Shown here piece after piece: positions 23,535 through 33,153 of a DNA stretch of 64,000 nt; within the stretch, counting starts at the first letter, position 1, and every line of letters begins with the position of its first letter. Both the position numbers and the translations under genes were made by a program. Source of the DNA: Ligustrum vulgare. Its lineage: Eukaryota; Streptophyta; Magnoliopsida; Lamiales; Oleaceae. The stretch lies in NCBI GenBank assembly GCA_963555705.1, contig OY743168.1:96388925-96452924 (forward strand). The letters are read 5' to 3'. The notes under the pieces were generated by a model that saw nothing but the letters and a program-made list of their open reading frames with translations, did not search any database and was not told where the DNA came from.

Positions 23535-24542
23535 ATGTCTAAAAAATTACCAATAATCGAACCTAGAGTATATAATTATAAATCTAAAGATTTACCAAAT
23601 AATAGTCATTGGCCATTAATAACTGAAATATATGGAAAATTTATATCATTTATATTATTAGGAGAAGGAGGATTTGGAGAACATAAACAATTAAACTGGA
23701 CAAATTTATTTTTACTAAATAAATTAGGAATAAGTTTAGATAAAACTACAGAACAAAATTTAGAACAAGCAAAAAACCCAGAACAAGTTCAAGAAATTAT
23801 CAATAATTTACCATTAGAAATAAGACAAATGATAGAAATAACTAATGATTATAAGGATATAAACAAAAATATACACACACAAATATTAGAAGTAAAACAA
23901 TATGTAAATAACCTATCAAAACAATTAATAACTTTAGAAAACCAAATTAAGCAAATAACTGATAAAATAAATAAAATAGGAAATATGGTAGGAGTATATG
24001 AAAACCCAATAGAAATTATAGAGAAAAAAACTATTATAAAACAAATAAATATGATAAGAACAATTAAAGAAGAAGAAATAGGGAAAAATGATTTACATAA
24101 AAGAATAGATAATTTGCAACAAAATATTGGAATTATAAACCAAAATATAACAAAAATATATGATGAAATGGAAAAAAGAAAACCTAAAAGAATATTAACT
24201 GACAAAGAATTTAAAGCCATCAATAGATTAGGAATAAATATGATTACTGAACAAATAGAAAAATTTATGGAAAATCCTAAAAAAGAAGGCGAAGAAATTT
24301 ACATAACAGAAGAAGATTATATAGAAAAATTTAAAAATCTTAAAATAGAAGAAATTAATATGAATGAACAACAAAGAGCTTTAATACCAGCAGGACAACA
24401 TCCATCAGAATATATACAACAACCAGGAACTAACCAAGTTAAAAAAGAAAATACAAGTAATACTAATCCACAAAATACACCAGAAATCTATATGAATCAA
24501 AGACAAAACACAAATTTCAAAACAAATAATTTTATACCATAA
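23535..24542 (+). pseudogene. Caulimovirid N-terminal coiled-coil part of the coat polyprotein
   Basis: Open from the ATG at 23535 to a TAA at 24540 (335 codons). The first 60 residues hold a Trp/Gly-rich region (HWPLITEIYG, GEGGFGEH). Residues of about 110-260 are rich in Ile/Leu/Lys/Gln/Asn in heptad-like spacing, so a long coiled coil is likely, and the end is Asn/Gln/Pro-rich. The frame continues without a shift past the TAA into the coat protein region at 24543, so the TAA (probably an old CAA) may be a nonsense change within one polyprotein. Upstream of 23535 the frame stays open across the primer site but has no ATG. Role inferred from position only. Confidence 0.65.
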
Positions 24543-25712
24543 CAAAAATATTACACCAAGCCAAGTAAAAATTATCCTATAGAATATACACCATGGAGAA
24601 GTATGGAAACACAAATTAGTTCAGAAGGAAGATGGATAGATTTAGGATGTGTGCAAGATGTAGATCATGAATTAGAATTATGGATGAAATATATGACTAT
24701 GATGGCCTATACCAAAGAATTAACAGGAAAGCAATTACAATTAATGTTAGAAAATACATTTATAGGAACCACTGCAAGATGGTGGGGAAATTTAACAGAA
24801 ACTTATATAGGACAAGTTAGAGGAAATGACCAAGATGAAATAGGAACTATTTTAAGCAGATGTGAAGATGCATTAAAAAGAGAATATACATTAGTAATAG
24901 ACAGAGATACCAAAATTAGCTCAAGACTAAGACATAGATATTTATTAGAAAATCTATCAATATGTGATATGTGTTACTTTAAACAATTTGCATGTGAATT
25001 TAGAGAATATTTTGAAAAAGCAGAATATAATCAAGAAACATATGGTATGGAAATTATGAACCAAATATTCTTTAAATTACCAAACCCATGGAATTTAGAA
25101 TTATTTAAGGACTGGGAAAAATTAGAAATACCATTAAGTAATAATAGTTTAGGAGCAAGAATACAATTTATAGAAATGAGACAACAAGAAAAATGTATGG
25201 AAGCAAATAATATGATAAAATTCCATAAAGCAAGTAAAAAATCATTATGCTGTGATAAATTACAATATAAACCAACACAATGGAGATGTCATCTAGAAAG
25301 AAAATATAAGAAAAAGAAATATTATAGAAAAGATAAATTTAGAAATAAATCTAATAAATTTAATAAATATAAAAAACCATATAATAAAACATTTAAAAGG
25401 TATAGAGTACCATACAAGAGATATTTAAGACAAAAACAAAACAAAACAAAAACATATCCTAAAAATCCTAGAAAATGTAAATGCTATTCATGCGGAGAAA
25501 TATGACATATATCTCCAGAATGTCCTAAGAAAGATAAAAAGAAAAATATGATGTATATCTCATTAATAGAAAAAGAAAATTATAACTTATTACCTATTGA
25601 ACAAGAAGAAGAATGGGAAGAAATTTATGAATTAGAAGAACATGAAGTAATAAATACAATAATGGAATTAGAATCTTCAGAAGAAAGTGAATCTAATGAA
25701 TCTAGTGAATAA
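24543..25712 (+). pseudogene. Caulimovirid coat protein (gag-like) with CCHC zinc finger
   Basis: The frame is open to a TGA at 25503 and then to a TAA at 25710. The central part has TARWWGNLTE and a Cys-rich ICDMCYFKQFACEF, and is followed by a strongly basic stretch (Lys/Arg/Tyr, about 25290-25470). The CX2CX4HX4C zinc finger lies at 25482-25523. The TGA sits inside the finger, directly before its His, in place of an aromatic residue codon (probably TGG). The tail is acidic (Glu/Ser). Basic region, finger and acidic tail in this order are those of caulimovirid coat proteins. The internal ATG at 24603 is not needed if the frame is continuous with the upstream part. Confidence 0.85.
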
Positions 25713-25730
25713 GAATATTTATATATAAAT

Positions 25731-27077
25731 ATGATTAGACAAATTAGTGAAGAAGGTACATCTAAAGAATATGAATATCAATTAGAAGAAAATGAAGAAC
25801 AACTAAATGAAAGATTAATATTTAATCCTAAAATGTATGAAAAGATCTTAAAATCAAAATTAGATGTAGAACCAAAAGAAATATTTAATTTACCATTTTG
25901 GCAGAAAAACAAAGAAATAGCGTATGTAGCAAGAAACCATAGTCACCCTATAGACATAAGAGATACTACAGGAAATACATTAATACCTATAATAAATGAA
26001 GAAATTATAAGACAAGAAATAAACCTATTGAATCCTGAACTAAAAGGAAAAATAAAGAACATATATTTAGGAGCAGTACAAATTATAGCAAAAGCCTATT
26101 TTAGAGAAGGAATAGACACACCTATAGAATTCTATATTATGGATGATAGAATTGTAAGTTCAGTACAAGATGCTCTAATAGGAATTGTAACAGGAAACTT
26201 AATGTACCAAAAAGTAAAATTTACAATAAGACCAAATTTCAGCATAAGTATGGGAGAACAAAATAAAAATAAAGTCTTAACATTATATTACAGGTTAAGA
26301 GGGATAGATATGGAACCAGGAAGTAAAACTATAAGTTCAACTATTAGAACAATATATGCTTTTACTAGTAAACATGAAGTAAAAATTAAGAATGCTACAA
26401 GAATACATATAATAGAACCCATATTTCAGAATTTATTGGAATACAAACCAGCTAAAGAAAATCCAAGAATGACAATACCAGAAGATATAGAAATAGATTT
26501 CAATCAAGCTAGAAGATTAGTAAATATGGATAAACCACAAATAGAATTTGGAAGAAGATCAATTAGCCTAAGAAGAAATACTAGTACAAGATCATTACTT
26601 GAAATAGAAAATAGAAATGATTCAGAAAAACAAATAATGACAAAAATATATAGAAAAATACCAATAATGAATCTATCTAAAAGAAATGAGACAAAACAAT
26701 TTGAAGTTATGATAGAAATTAGAATAAATGGAGAATGGAAAGAGCAGAAAGTATTAATAGATACTGGAGCAACTGTATCTCATATAAAAGATAACATAAT
26801 AGGAGACTTAGAACTTAAAGTAACGAATAATTCAATTCAAATACAAGATTATTTTGGAAATATTCATCCCATGGATACTTATGTAGAATTACCAATAAGA
26901 ATAAATAAAAGAAATGAAATAATCATAAACATGTACGTAGAACATACAGGAAAGGTAAATACGGAATTACTATTAGGAACAGACTTCTTAGAGCAAGTAA
27001 AACCATATTACATAAAAGATGATAGAATGCTATTAACAATACAAAATGAAAATCTAGTTATACCAAGGTTATTATGA
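25731..27077 (+). CDS. Caulimovirid movement protein with C-terminal retropepsin-like domain (PR1)
   Basis: An intact 448-codon frame, in the same frame as the coat region and 18 bp beyond its last stop. Residues of about 105-260 look like a 30K-superfamily movement protein (YLGAVQIIAKAYFREGID, MDDRIVSS, IVTGNL), which opens plasmodesmata for cell-to-cell spread. The rest holds a retroviral-type aspartic protease: VLIDTGATVSHI, catalytic Asp codon at 26760 (residue 344), and a matching ELLLGTDFLEQ about 70 residues on. It ends in an ATGA overlap (27074-27077) with the next ORF. A protease domain here is unexpected because a second one starts the next ORF. Start at 25731 is the first ATG after the stop. 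Confidence 0.85.
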   Translation: MIRQISEEGTSKEYEYQLEENEEQLNERLIFNPKMYEKILKSKLDVEPKEIFNLPFWQKNKEIAYVARNHSHPIDIRDTTGNTLIPIINEEIIRQEINLLNPELKGKIKNIYLGAVQIIAKAYFREGIDTPIEFYIMDDRIVSSVQDALIGIVTGNLMYQKVKFTIRPNFSISMGEQNKNKVLTLYYRLRGIDMEPGSKTISSTIRTIYAFTSKHEVKIKNATRIHIIEPIFQNLLEYKPAKENPRMTIPEDIEIDFNQARRLVNMDKPQIEFGRRSISLRRNTSTRSLLEIENRNDSEKQIMTKIYRKIPIMNLSKRNETKQFEVMIEIRINGEWKEQKVLIDTGATVSHIKDNIIGDLELKVTNNSIQIQDYFGNIHPMDTYVELPIRINKRNEIIINMYVEHTGKVNTELLLGTDFLEQVKPYYIKDDRMLLTIQNENLVIPRLL

Positions 27078-29029
27078 ATAAAATACAAGGAGGAAGAGAA
27101 CATATTTATATACTAACCAAAATGAATTACAATGGATATCTTAACAGAAATTATCATGCATTGTTTGATACAGGAGCATCATCCTGTTTATTTAAAGAAA
27201 ATGTATTACCCCCAGAAATGTGGAGTAATAAAAAAGATAATGAAGAAAGAGTAATACTTGCAGGATTTGATGGAAGCACAAACCTAATAACTAAAGTAGC
27301 AAGGAATGTTAAAATACAAATAGGAAAATATGAATTACAAATACCTTATGTATATCAATTTGATGATATGCCAGGGGATATATTATTAGGAAATAACTTC
27401 ATAAAACAATATTATCCAATAACTATTGATGAAAAAGTTATACTTTTATCTACCCCTTGCCACCATATAGCAATAGCAATAAGAATTAATGATCCTTACT
27501 GTAGAGAAAAAGTGCCTCATATAGCAGCTCAGCGTGGTGAGGATAGACAAAAATTAACACAAACAACACAATTTATGCCTAATAAAAATAGAATAAATCT
27601 AGTACAAGAACATTTTGATCAAATTGTAATAAAAATATATTACAGAAAAATTATTAAAATTATCAGGAGATAATCCTTTGGAAAAATAGCACATAAATAA
27701 GCCTATGACAGAAATTATACTAGAAGATGATACTAAGATTATTAGTGTAAAACCAATTAAACATACACCAAAAGAATTACCTGAATTTGAAATGTACATA
27801 AAAGAAATGCTAGAAAAGAAATTTATTAGAGAATCTAATAGCAAACATAGTAGTCCAGGCTTCATTGTAATAAAACATTCAGAACAAAAAAGAGGAACAT
27901 CTAGAATGACAATTAATTATAAAAGGTTAAACACTTATACAAAAGAATTAAAATATCAAATACCAAACCAACATGTATTATTTAATCAAATTAGAGGAAA
28001 GAAATATTTCTCTAAATTTGATCTCAAATCAGGATTTTATCATATTATGTTAACTGAAGAATCTAGACATTTAACAGCTTTTACGGTACCATAAGGATTT
28101 TATGAATGGAATGTATTACCTTTTGGATTTAAAAATAGTCCAGGAGAATTCCAAAGGTACATGGATAAAATATTTAAAGATTATTATCATTTTATTACAG
28201 TATATATTGATGATGTTCTTATTTACTCTGAAACCAGACAATACCACTTAAAACATCTAAATATTTTTATAGATATTGTAAGGAATAATGGAATTATATT
28301 ATCAGCTACAAAAATGGAGATAGCTAGAGAAAATGTAGAATTTTTGGGATCTATAATAAGCCAAGAAGGAATAAAACTCCAAAAACATATTGGTACAAAA
28401 ATACAAGAATTTGACAATCATATAAAAGATAAAACACAATTACAAAGCTTTTTAGGACTTGTAAGACTAGGAAATATGTACCTAACCTAGCAAAACATTT
28501 AATCCTATTACAAAAAAGATTAAAAGGAAAAATTAGATGGACACCATGGTCTAAAGACGAAGAAGAAGAAATACAAAAAATTAAAGACCTTTGTAAAGAT
28601 TTACCAGAATTAGAATTACCCAAAAAAGAATGTGATTGGATTATAGAAACCGATGCATGTGAAACAGCATGGGGAGCAGTACTTTAATATATTTATCCAA
28701 ATGAGGATGAGGAAAGGATTGCACAGTACACTAGTGGCAGTTTTACTCAAACTCAAACTAATTATCATATAAATGAAAAAGAATTATTAGCTGTAAAATT
28801 TGCTATTAAAAAATTTGAATTATTTATTGTTACTACAAAATTCAAAATTAGAACAGATAATACACAAGTTAAATATTGGTTAACTAAAGAAATTGATCCA
28901 ACTATTGCAAATAAAAGGTTAGTTAGATGGCAAGTAGAACTTAGCCATTATGATTTTGAAATTATTCATATTAAGGGTACTGACAATGTTATTGCAGATT
29001 ATTTATCAAGACATGGAAGACATACTTAA
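27074..29029 (+). pseudogene. Caulimovirid pol: protease (PR2), reverse transcriptase, RNase H
   Basis: It starts at the ATG overlapping the upstream stop (ATGA). PR2 has ALFDTGASSCLF (Asp codon 27167, residue 32) and DILLGNNFIKQ about 70 residues on. A shift at about 27640 moves the frame; a TAG at 27687 follows. RT then runs in the new frame: HSSPGFIV, FSKFDLKSGFYHI, a TAA at 28092, LPFGFKNSPGEFQ and the intact YIDDVLIY. A second shift at about 28460 restores the first frame for RNase H (ETDAC, a TAA at 28685, NEKELLAV, RTDNTQ, DNVIADYLSR), ending at 29029. Both catalytic RT motifs survive, but the gene has two shifts and three stops. The two proteases lie about 400 bp apart, on either side of the ORF junction. 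Confidence 0.9.
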
Positions 29030-30117
29030 GAAAGTAGAAGAAATTAACTTGGCCATGGGTCAAATGAATATCAACTATTCAAATCTATTCAACCATGTGA
29101 ATACTTGCATGGCGCAGATTGTACAAATTAACAGTGAACTAGCCTTTTACAAGTCTAGGGTTAATTCTCTTGAAGAAATGTACAAAGGAGGATCCCAATC
29201 CTCTCCAGTGAAGAATTTATCTGTAGGACTTCCTATTGAGGAAGAAGTATCTAATGTATCAATTATTGGAAGTTCATCTTCCAAAACCATTAGCAAAACT
29301 ATTGAACCATCTAAAGAAACTTTTTTAGAAGCTGCGAAGAAACCAGCAGTCGTAACAAAGGAACTATCAGAAAAGGAGAAAGTTATGAAGAAACTAGAGA
29401 CATTCTTGAAGTATGTGGAGTATCTAAACAAGAGGACAAAAGAAGGAGAATGGCTAAGGACAATTAGCCATCAAAAAATCAATAAAGCAATTATTTTTCC
29501 AGGAGCAGAACCAAGAACAGTCAGGGGACTGTTTGACCAAGGACTTATTCAGTGCATATACCCTAGCAAGGATATGAAGGAAATATCATTATTACCTAAT
29601 TCTATCAAGGCAGCAGTGAAAACATATTTTGGAATTACCAAAGCTGAAAAGATCTATGTCAGGATTTACTCAGTCATTCCAGAATTTATTGATGAAGAAT
29701 TTTTAAGGGCAGAACATATTGTAAAACTTGGAGTAACTAGCAAAGCTATTCTTTCAGAACCAGAAATAAAATCATTTAACAAAGAGGAACAGATACAAGC
29801 TATTCCAGAAAAAAGGGCATTGAGATTTAGAGTAATGTATACTGAATTAAGGGATACCCTTACATAAACTAATGTTTGGGTATATGAATCTAATGATGAC
29901 AAATTATTGATCTACAGCATTGCAAGAATTAATCAAGTTAATAGTCAATTATGGAAATTAAGAGAATATGCTGAGAATATACTTGTCAGCAATTTGGATC
30001 TTAGCAAATGAGCATATAAATATCTACATCACCTAATGGAGGTAGAAGCGGGTCACAAATGTAATAATTGTGGGGACCTACTCAACTATAATGAAGATGA
30101 AGCATACCTTGTCTGAA
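29013..30117 (+). pseudogene. Caulimovirid TAV-like (transactivator/viroplasmin) ORF
   Basis: It starts at 29013, overlapping the end of pol by 17 bases, and is open for 284 codons to a TAA at 29865. The same frame continues through a TGA at 30009 to 30117, where a Cys pair (CNNCGDLL) lies near the end. The N-terminus is a coiled coil (residues 1-55), then a Ser/Lys-rich linker, then a compact domain with WLRTISHQKIN, FPGAEPRTVRGLFDQG and YPSKDMKE. In caulimovirids the last gene after RNase H is the transactivator that allows re-initiation and forms virus factories. Position, size and the final Cys pair fit that; the call rests on context more than sequence. Confidence 0.65.
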
Positions 30118-30277
30118 CACGAATTATTCAAGGCATGGGGGTTCAGACCCATGTGAAACTTTAGAAAAGCAGCAAAAATTATTGTAACTTTAGCTTTACT
30201 TTATCTACTTTAAATCTTAGCCAAGTATGTAAAAGATAGGGAATATTATCTTGTTCCCCAACTTTGCTTTTACCAAC

Positions 30278-30341
30278 TATAAAAGGAGGAGTCTCTCCTC
30301 ATTGTTAGCATCCGAAAATCATATGAGTTTTCAGCAATAAA
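30278..30341 (+). promoter_or_regulatory. Caulimovirid pregenomic promoter TATA box and poly(A) signal
   Basis: TATAAAA at 30278-30284 lies about 160 bp after the TAV frame. A start about 30 bases on (near 30308-30315) is expected. AATAAA at 30336-30341 follows closely, inside a five-codon uORF (30323-30340). The arrangement of TATA, start, close poly(A) signal is that of caulimovirid terminally redundant RNA. Start site inferred. Confidence 0.65.
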
Positions 30342-30996
30342 AATCTATATTCTCTATCTATTGTCTTTCTTTTCATTCCTAGTTCAAAATTTTCTTTCAT
30401 CAAACCAATCCAGAAACAGTTAGCAGAAGGTATGAGTAACTAAACTTCACATAGATATATATGAAGCCATAAAATAGTTAGTAATACTCTATTTGTTTAT
30501 GAGTCCATAAGTTTATTCTTTATAAAACTTTTGTTAAAAGAGTACATCCAGAGGTAGGAAACGAAACTGGATTGTGCTGAACCTCTTTGAAGTGTTTGTT
30601 TAAGTATTAAACAGAAAGTGTTGGAGTAAGTCTTTCGAGCATCCTTTAATGCATAAGTCTTTCGAGCAGCAACTATCTTCTATGAAGATGTGTTTAATAC
30701 TTAGATAAATAACTGAACAGTATTTGGTCAAAAATCTTTTAAAATCAGATTTACAAAGAAGCGTGATGGACCCATAGATAGAAAGAAGTATTATTGATTA
30801 TTTATGGTGGATTATATATCGTCTTTTTTATTGATATTATTCAAGTACTGTTATCATAGTCTTAAATTTATCATTTTGCTTATGATATCTCTTGCATGTT
30901 TTTACATATGTTGAAAATTTGTTTTTACTATTCCTAGAATTAACTATTGGAAGATGATTTGAATTAATAGCTTAAATTTAAATAGTTTTATAATTT
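30342..30996 (+). other. Caulimovirid pregenomic RNA leader with uORFs and a stem-loop
   Basis: About 690 nt from the predicted start to ORF A. Several ATG-plus-stop mini ORFs are scattered here (for example at about 30431 and 30649). A perfect 13-bp inverted repeat, TAAGTATTAAACA (30601-30613) and TGTTTAATACTTA (30691-30703), encloses two direct copies of TAAGTCTTTCGAGCA (30627-30641 and 30654-30668). uORFs followed by a strong hairpin suggest ribosome shunting, as in other caulimovirids; that is inference. Confidence 0.6.
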
Positions 30997-31332
30997 ATGA
31001 ATTCAGAACATTTAATAGAACTAAATCTTTCAGAAGTAAACGACTTTAAGTATTTAAGAGAAGAAACAATTAAACAATTAGAAATTATAAGAGAAGATTT
31101 AAGAAGATTTTATGATTTATTAGACAACGCAATAAAATAACCCTCATTCACAGATTTTTCACAATTTACTAGAATTATAGTAAATAAAGGAAGAATAATT
31201 AGTGATCTAGAGAAAAAAATTGAAGAATTAAATATAATTATTGAAGAAAAGAGTTTAACATATAATAGTATATATTACGCATTTTATGTAAACAATAAAT
31301 TTAGAGATATAGACATAACATCAAAAAACTAA
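30997..31332 (+). pseudogene. Caulimovirid small ORF A (about 111 codons, one stop)
   Basis: First substantial frame after the leader. It is open from 30997 to a TAA at 31138 and then in the same frame to 31332. The translation is Leu/Ile/Glu/Lys-rich and likely helical (REETIKQLEIIREDLRRF, then SDLEKKIEELNII). In a circular genome it would be followed by ORF B (23180), with about 300 bp between them in this copy including both TIRs. No family recognised. Confidence 0.55.
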
Positions 31333-31393
31333 AAGAATTATAACTAGAAGGATAACATAGTAATTGAACATTAAAATTTTTTGTCTTTTAGCC

Positions 31394-31440
31394 GTTAGTA
31401 CAACTGTTAGTACATTTTGTTAGTACATGTAGTAAGGTCC
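31394..31440. repeat. Right terminal inverted repeat of the caulimovirid element
   Basis: 47 bp ending GTAGTAAGGTCC on the plus strand, with three GTTAGTA words 12-13 bases apart. Inverted relative to 22985-23031. ATAAAAAAA follows directly at 31441-31449. Confidence 0.7.
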
Positions 31441-31449
31441 ATAAAAAAA

Positions 31450-32400
31450 ATAGGGGAATTAATCTTTACGGGTGCGTTCTTTTGCAATTTAATTTGCCAT
31501 CGTTACAAAAATTTAAATTACACAATTTTCCATTCCACTTTCTAACCATTCACATTTTCTCTCTCCAATTTTTAACCCTTCATCTTATCTAGAAAATACA
31601 AATAAATCAACAAATAATTTCAATTCCTTGATTTGACACAAAGTATTCCAAATTAAATTCCAAAATTACACACCCTACATTAACACTTCAAATTTCAAAT
31701 TTCGAATAATTTGACTTGACCCGTTTCAGATAGCATTTAAATGCGTTGTCGAACATATCAGCTTTACTCAATTTTTTTCATAGGCATGGTGCCATTGCAA
31801 ACTGCATTGTGGACTCACCATTTTCCTTATGGATGATATCTTCACGACGGCGCTTGCTCTAACGGGTCGCCCAATCAGCCAGGGTTTGGCAACCCTCCAA
31901 GTTGGGGGAGTGGGGCAAGATCTCGATCTGGAAGACTCGGTCTGAGGAGTTGCTGTCATTAAAGGCCAACCCAAAATCTTCTTGTTCACGGATGTTTGGT
32001 GGTGGTGCAGTTTCGATGGTGGTGAGCTGATTGTGAAGGTGGTATTGTTGTGGTGAGTCGATCTTGTGGTTTCAGGTGATGATGGTCTTCGGTGGAGTTT
32101 GAAGGAGCGGAGGACTTGAAACTTTTTAGGGTTTAGGGTTTACTGAAGGTAAGAAAATATGACTGTATGGTTCTACCCAAACCGGTATCGTTAACTTATG
32201 ACGTTTTTCTATTTTTTATTTGTAAAAGATTAGATCCTCCAATTTTAAAATTATTTTAAATAGAAGGGGGGCATTTTCTCTCTGTATAAGCGTTACGGCA
32301 ATTTCAAGCCCATTTTTCTTTGGATTCTGCAGATGAGTTTTCATTCTTTAAACGTAAGTTTCAGGTATTCAAACTTATGTATCTTTAATTTGTTCCACAA
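31450..32400. other. Intergenic stretch, no gene supported
   Basis: Starts with a segment (GGGTGCGTTCTTTTGCAATT) resembling termini of small DNA transposons. Bases 31780-32130 are less AT-rich, with short frames and a TTTAGGGTTTAGGG telomere-like word at about 32128. No domain seen. Confidence 0.5.
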
Positions 32401-33060
32401 AGATTGGCTTTCTGGGGTAATCTAGTTGACGGTTGCAGACCAAGTGTTTGTTCAAATGTCTGAACGAATAAATAATCTTCAAATCAATTGCTTATGTACC
32501 GTTTTCAATATTTGTGTTTGTGTATGTGAACAAGAAAGGTTTGCAATATTTCTACAAAACATTATAAATGCTAAGTTCATGTTGTTGGATAAAGGCAGAT
32601 TAACATTGGAAGGGATGTCACTGCGGCTCCACCATCATCGGAAAGGTAAACCGCCAACTTTTGGTAGTCATGCAAGAGTGAATCTTCAAGGACAAATTCA
32701 AGTTATTCTTCTTTCATTACATCAATTTTAACTGCATTAATAGATGTATGGCATTGCTGAAAGTCATTTTGGTTACTTTTTAGGTTCCCCGGGGAAAGAA
32801 TGTGCTTTTGATTGGAGACAAGACTGACCCTTTGAGTGACAAAATCTCAAGTTGGCTTTTTGCTTTTCAACAACAATTGTAATTGTATTTCTTATATCTC
32901 TGTTACACGGTGTCCAGTACCCCCAAATATTTTTCTCTTGTATTATACAGTATGGGCTTATGGCATGGAAACAGAATGTTGGTCGCTAATGGAAACGAAG
33001 GGAGCCGGGTAAGGTCTTTCATAATTAAAAATTTAACTAAAAACAATGTATGCCCCTGGT
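32401..33060 (+). pseudogene. Exon-like islands of an unidentified gene or gene relic
   Basis: Several stretches look spliced. One at 32426-32645 ends before GTAAACC. One at about 32784 follows a T-rich tract plus AG and reads VPRGKNVLLIGDKTDPLSDK. One at about 32945-33008 ends before GTAAGG. They do not join into one frame by eye, and I do not recognise the protein. It could be a degraded copy or an insertion-damaged gene. Confidence 0.25.
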
Positions 33061-33087
33061 TTTTCATTTTTGAGACATGATAATAGA

Positions 33088-33089
<2 letters not shown>

Positions 33090-33153
<64 letters not shown>
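33090..33153. repeat. (TTA)n microsatellite, about 21 units
   Basis: Uninterrupted TAT/ATT run of about 64 bases. Confidence 0.95.

Larger units (their letters stand above)
22985..31440 (+). mobile_element. Endogenous caulimovirid genome bounded by terminal inverted repeats
   Basis: An 8456-bp unit holding a whole caulimovirid gene set, all on the plus strand and all decayed by stops. Both ends begin GGA (inward) and carry three TACTAAC heptamers at matching spacing (22985-23031 and 31394-31440, about 70% identical over 47 bp). A 9-bp repeat, ATAAAAAAA, abuts both ends (22976-22984, 31441-31449). The coding strand is A-rich, as in caulimovirids, and differs sharply from host genes nearby. 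Gene order (coat protein, movement protein, protease, RT, RNase H, TAV) is like cavemo- and solendoviruses. The TIR and the 9-bp duplication are unlike any known caulimovirid integration. No transposase or integrase is seen. The viral content is secure; the transposon reading is inference. Confidence 0.85.

Noticed and set aside
29147..29431. Minus-strand frame inside the TAV-like ORF
   Set aside because: Shadow of the plus-strand coding sequence.
22985..31440. Badnavirus-type single polyprotein
   Set aside because: Coat and movement proteins precede a separate pol ORF joined by ATGA, and a further ORF follows RNase H; this order fits cavemo/solendovirus layouts better.
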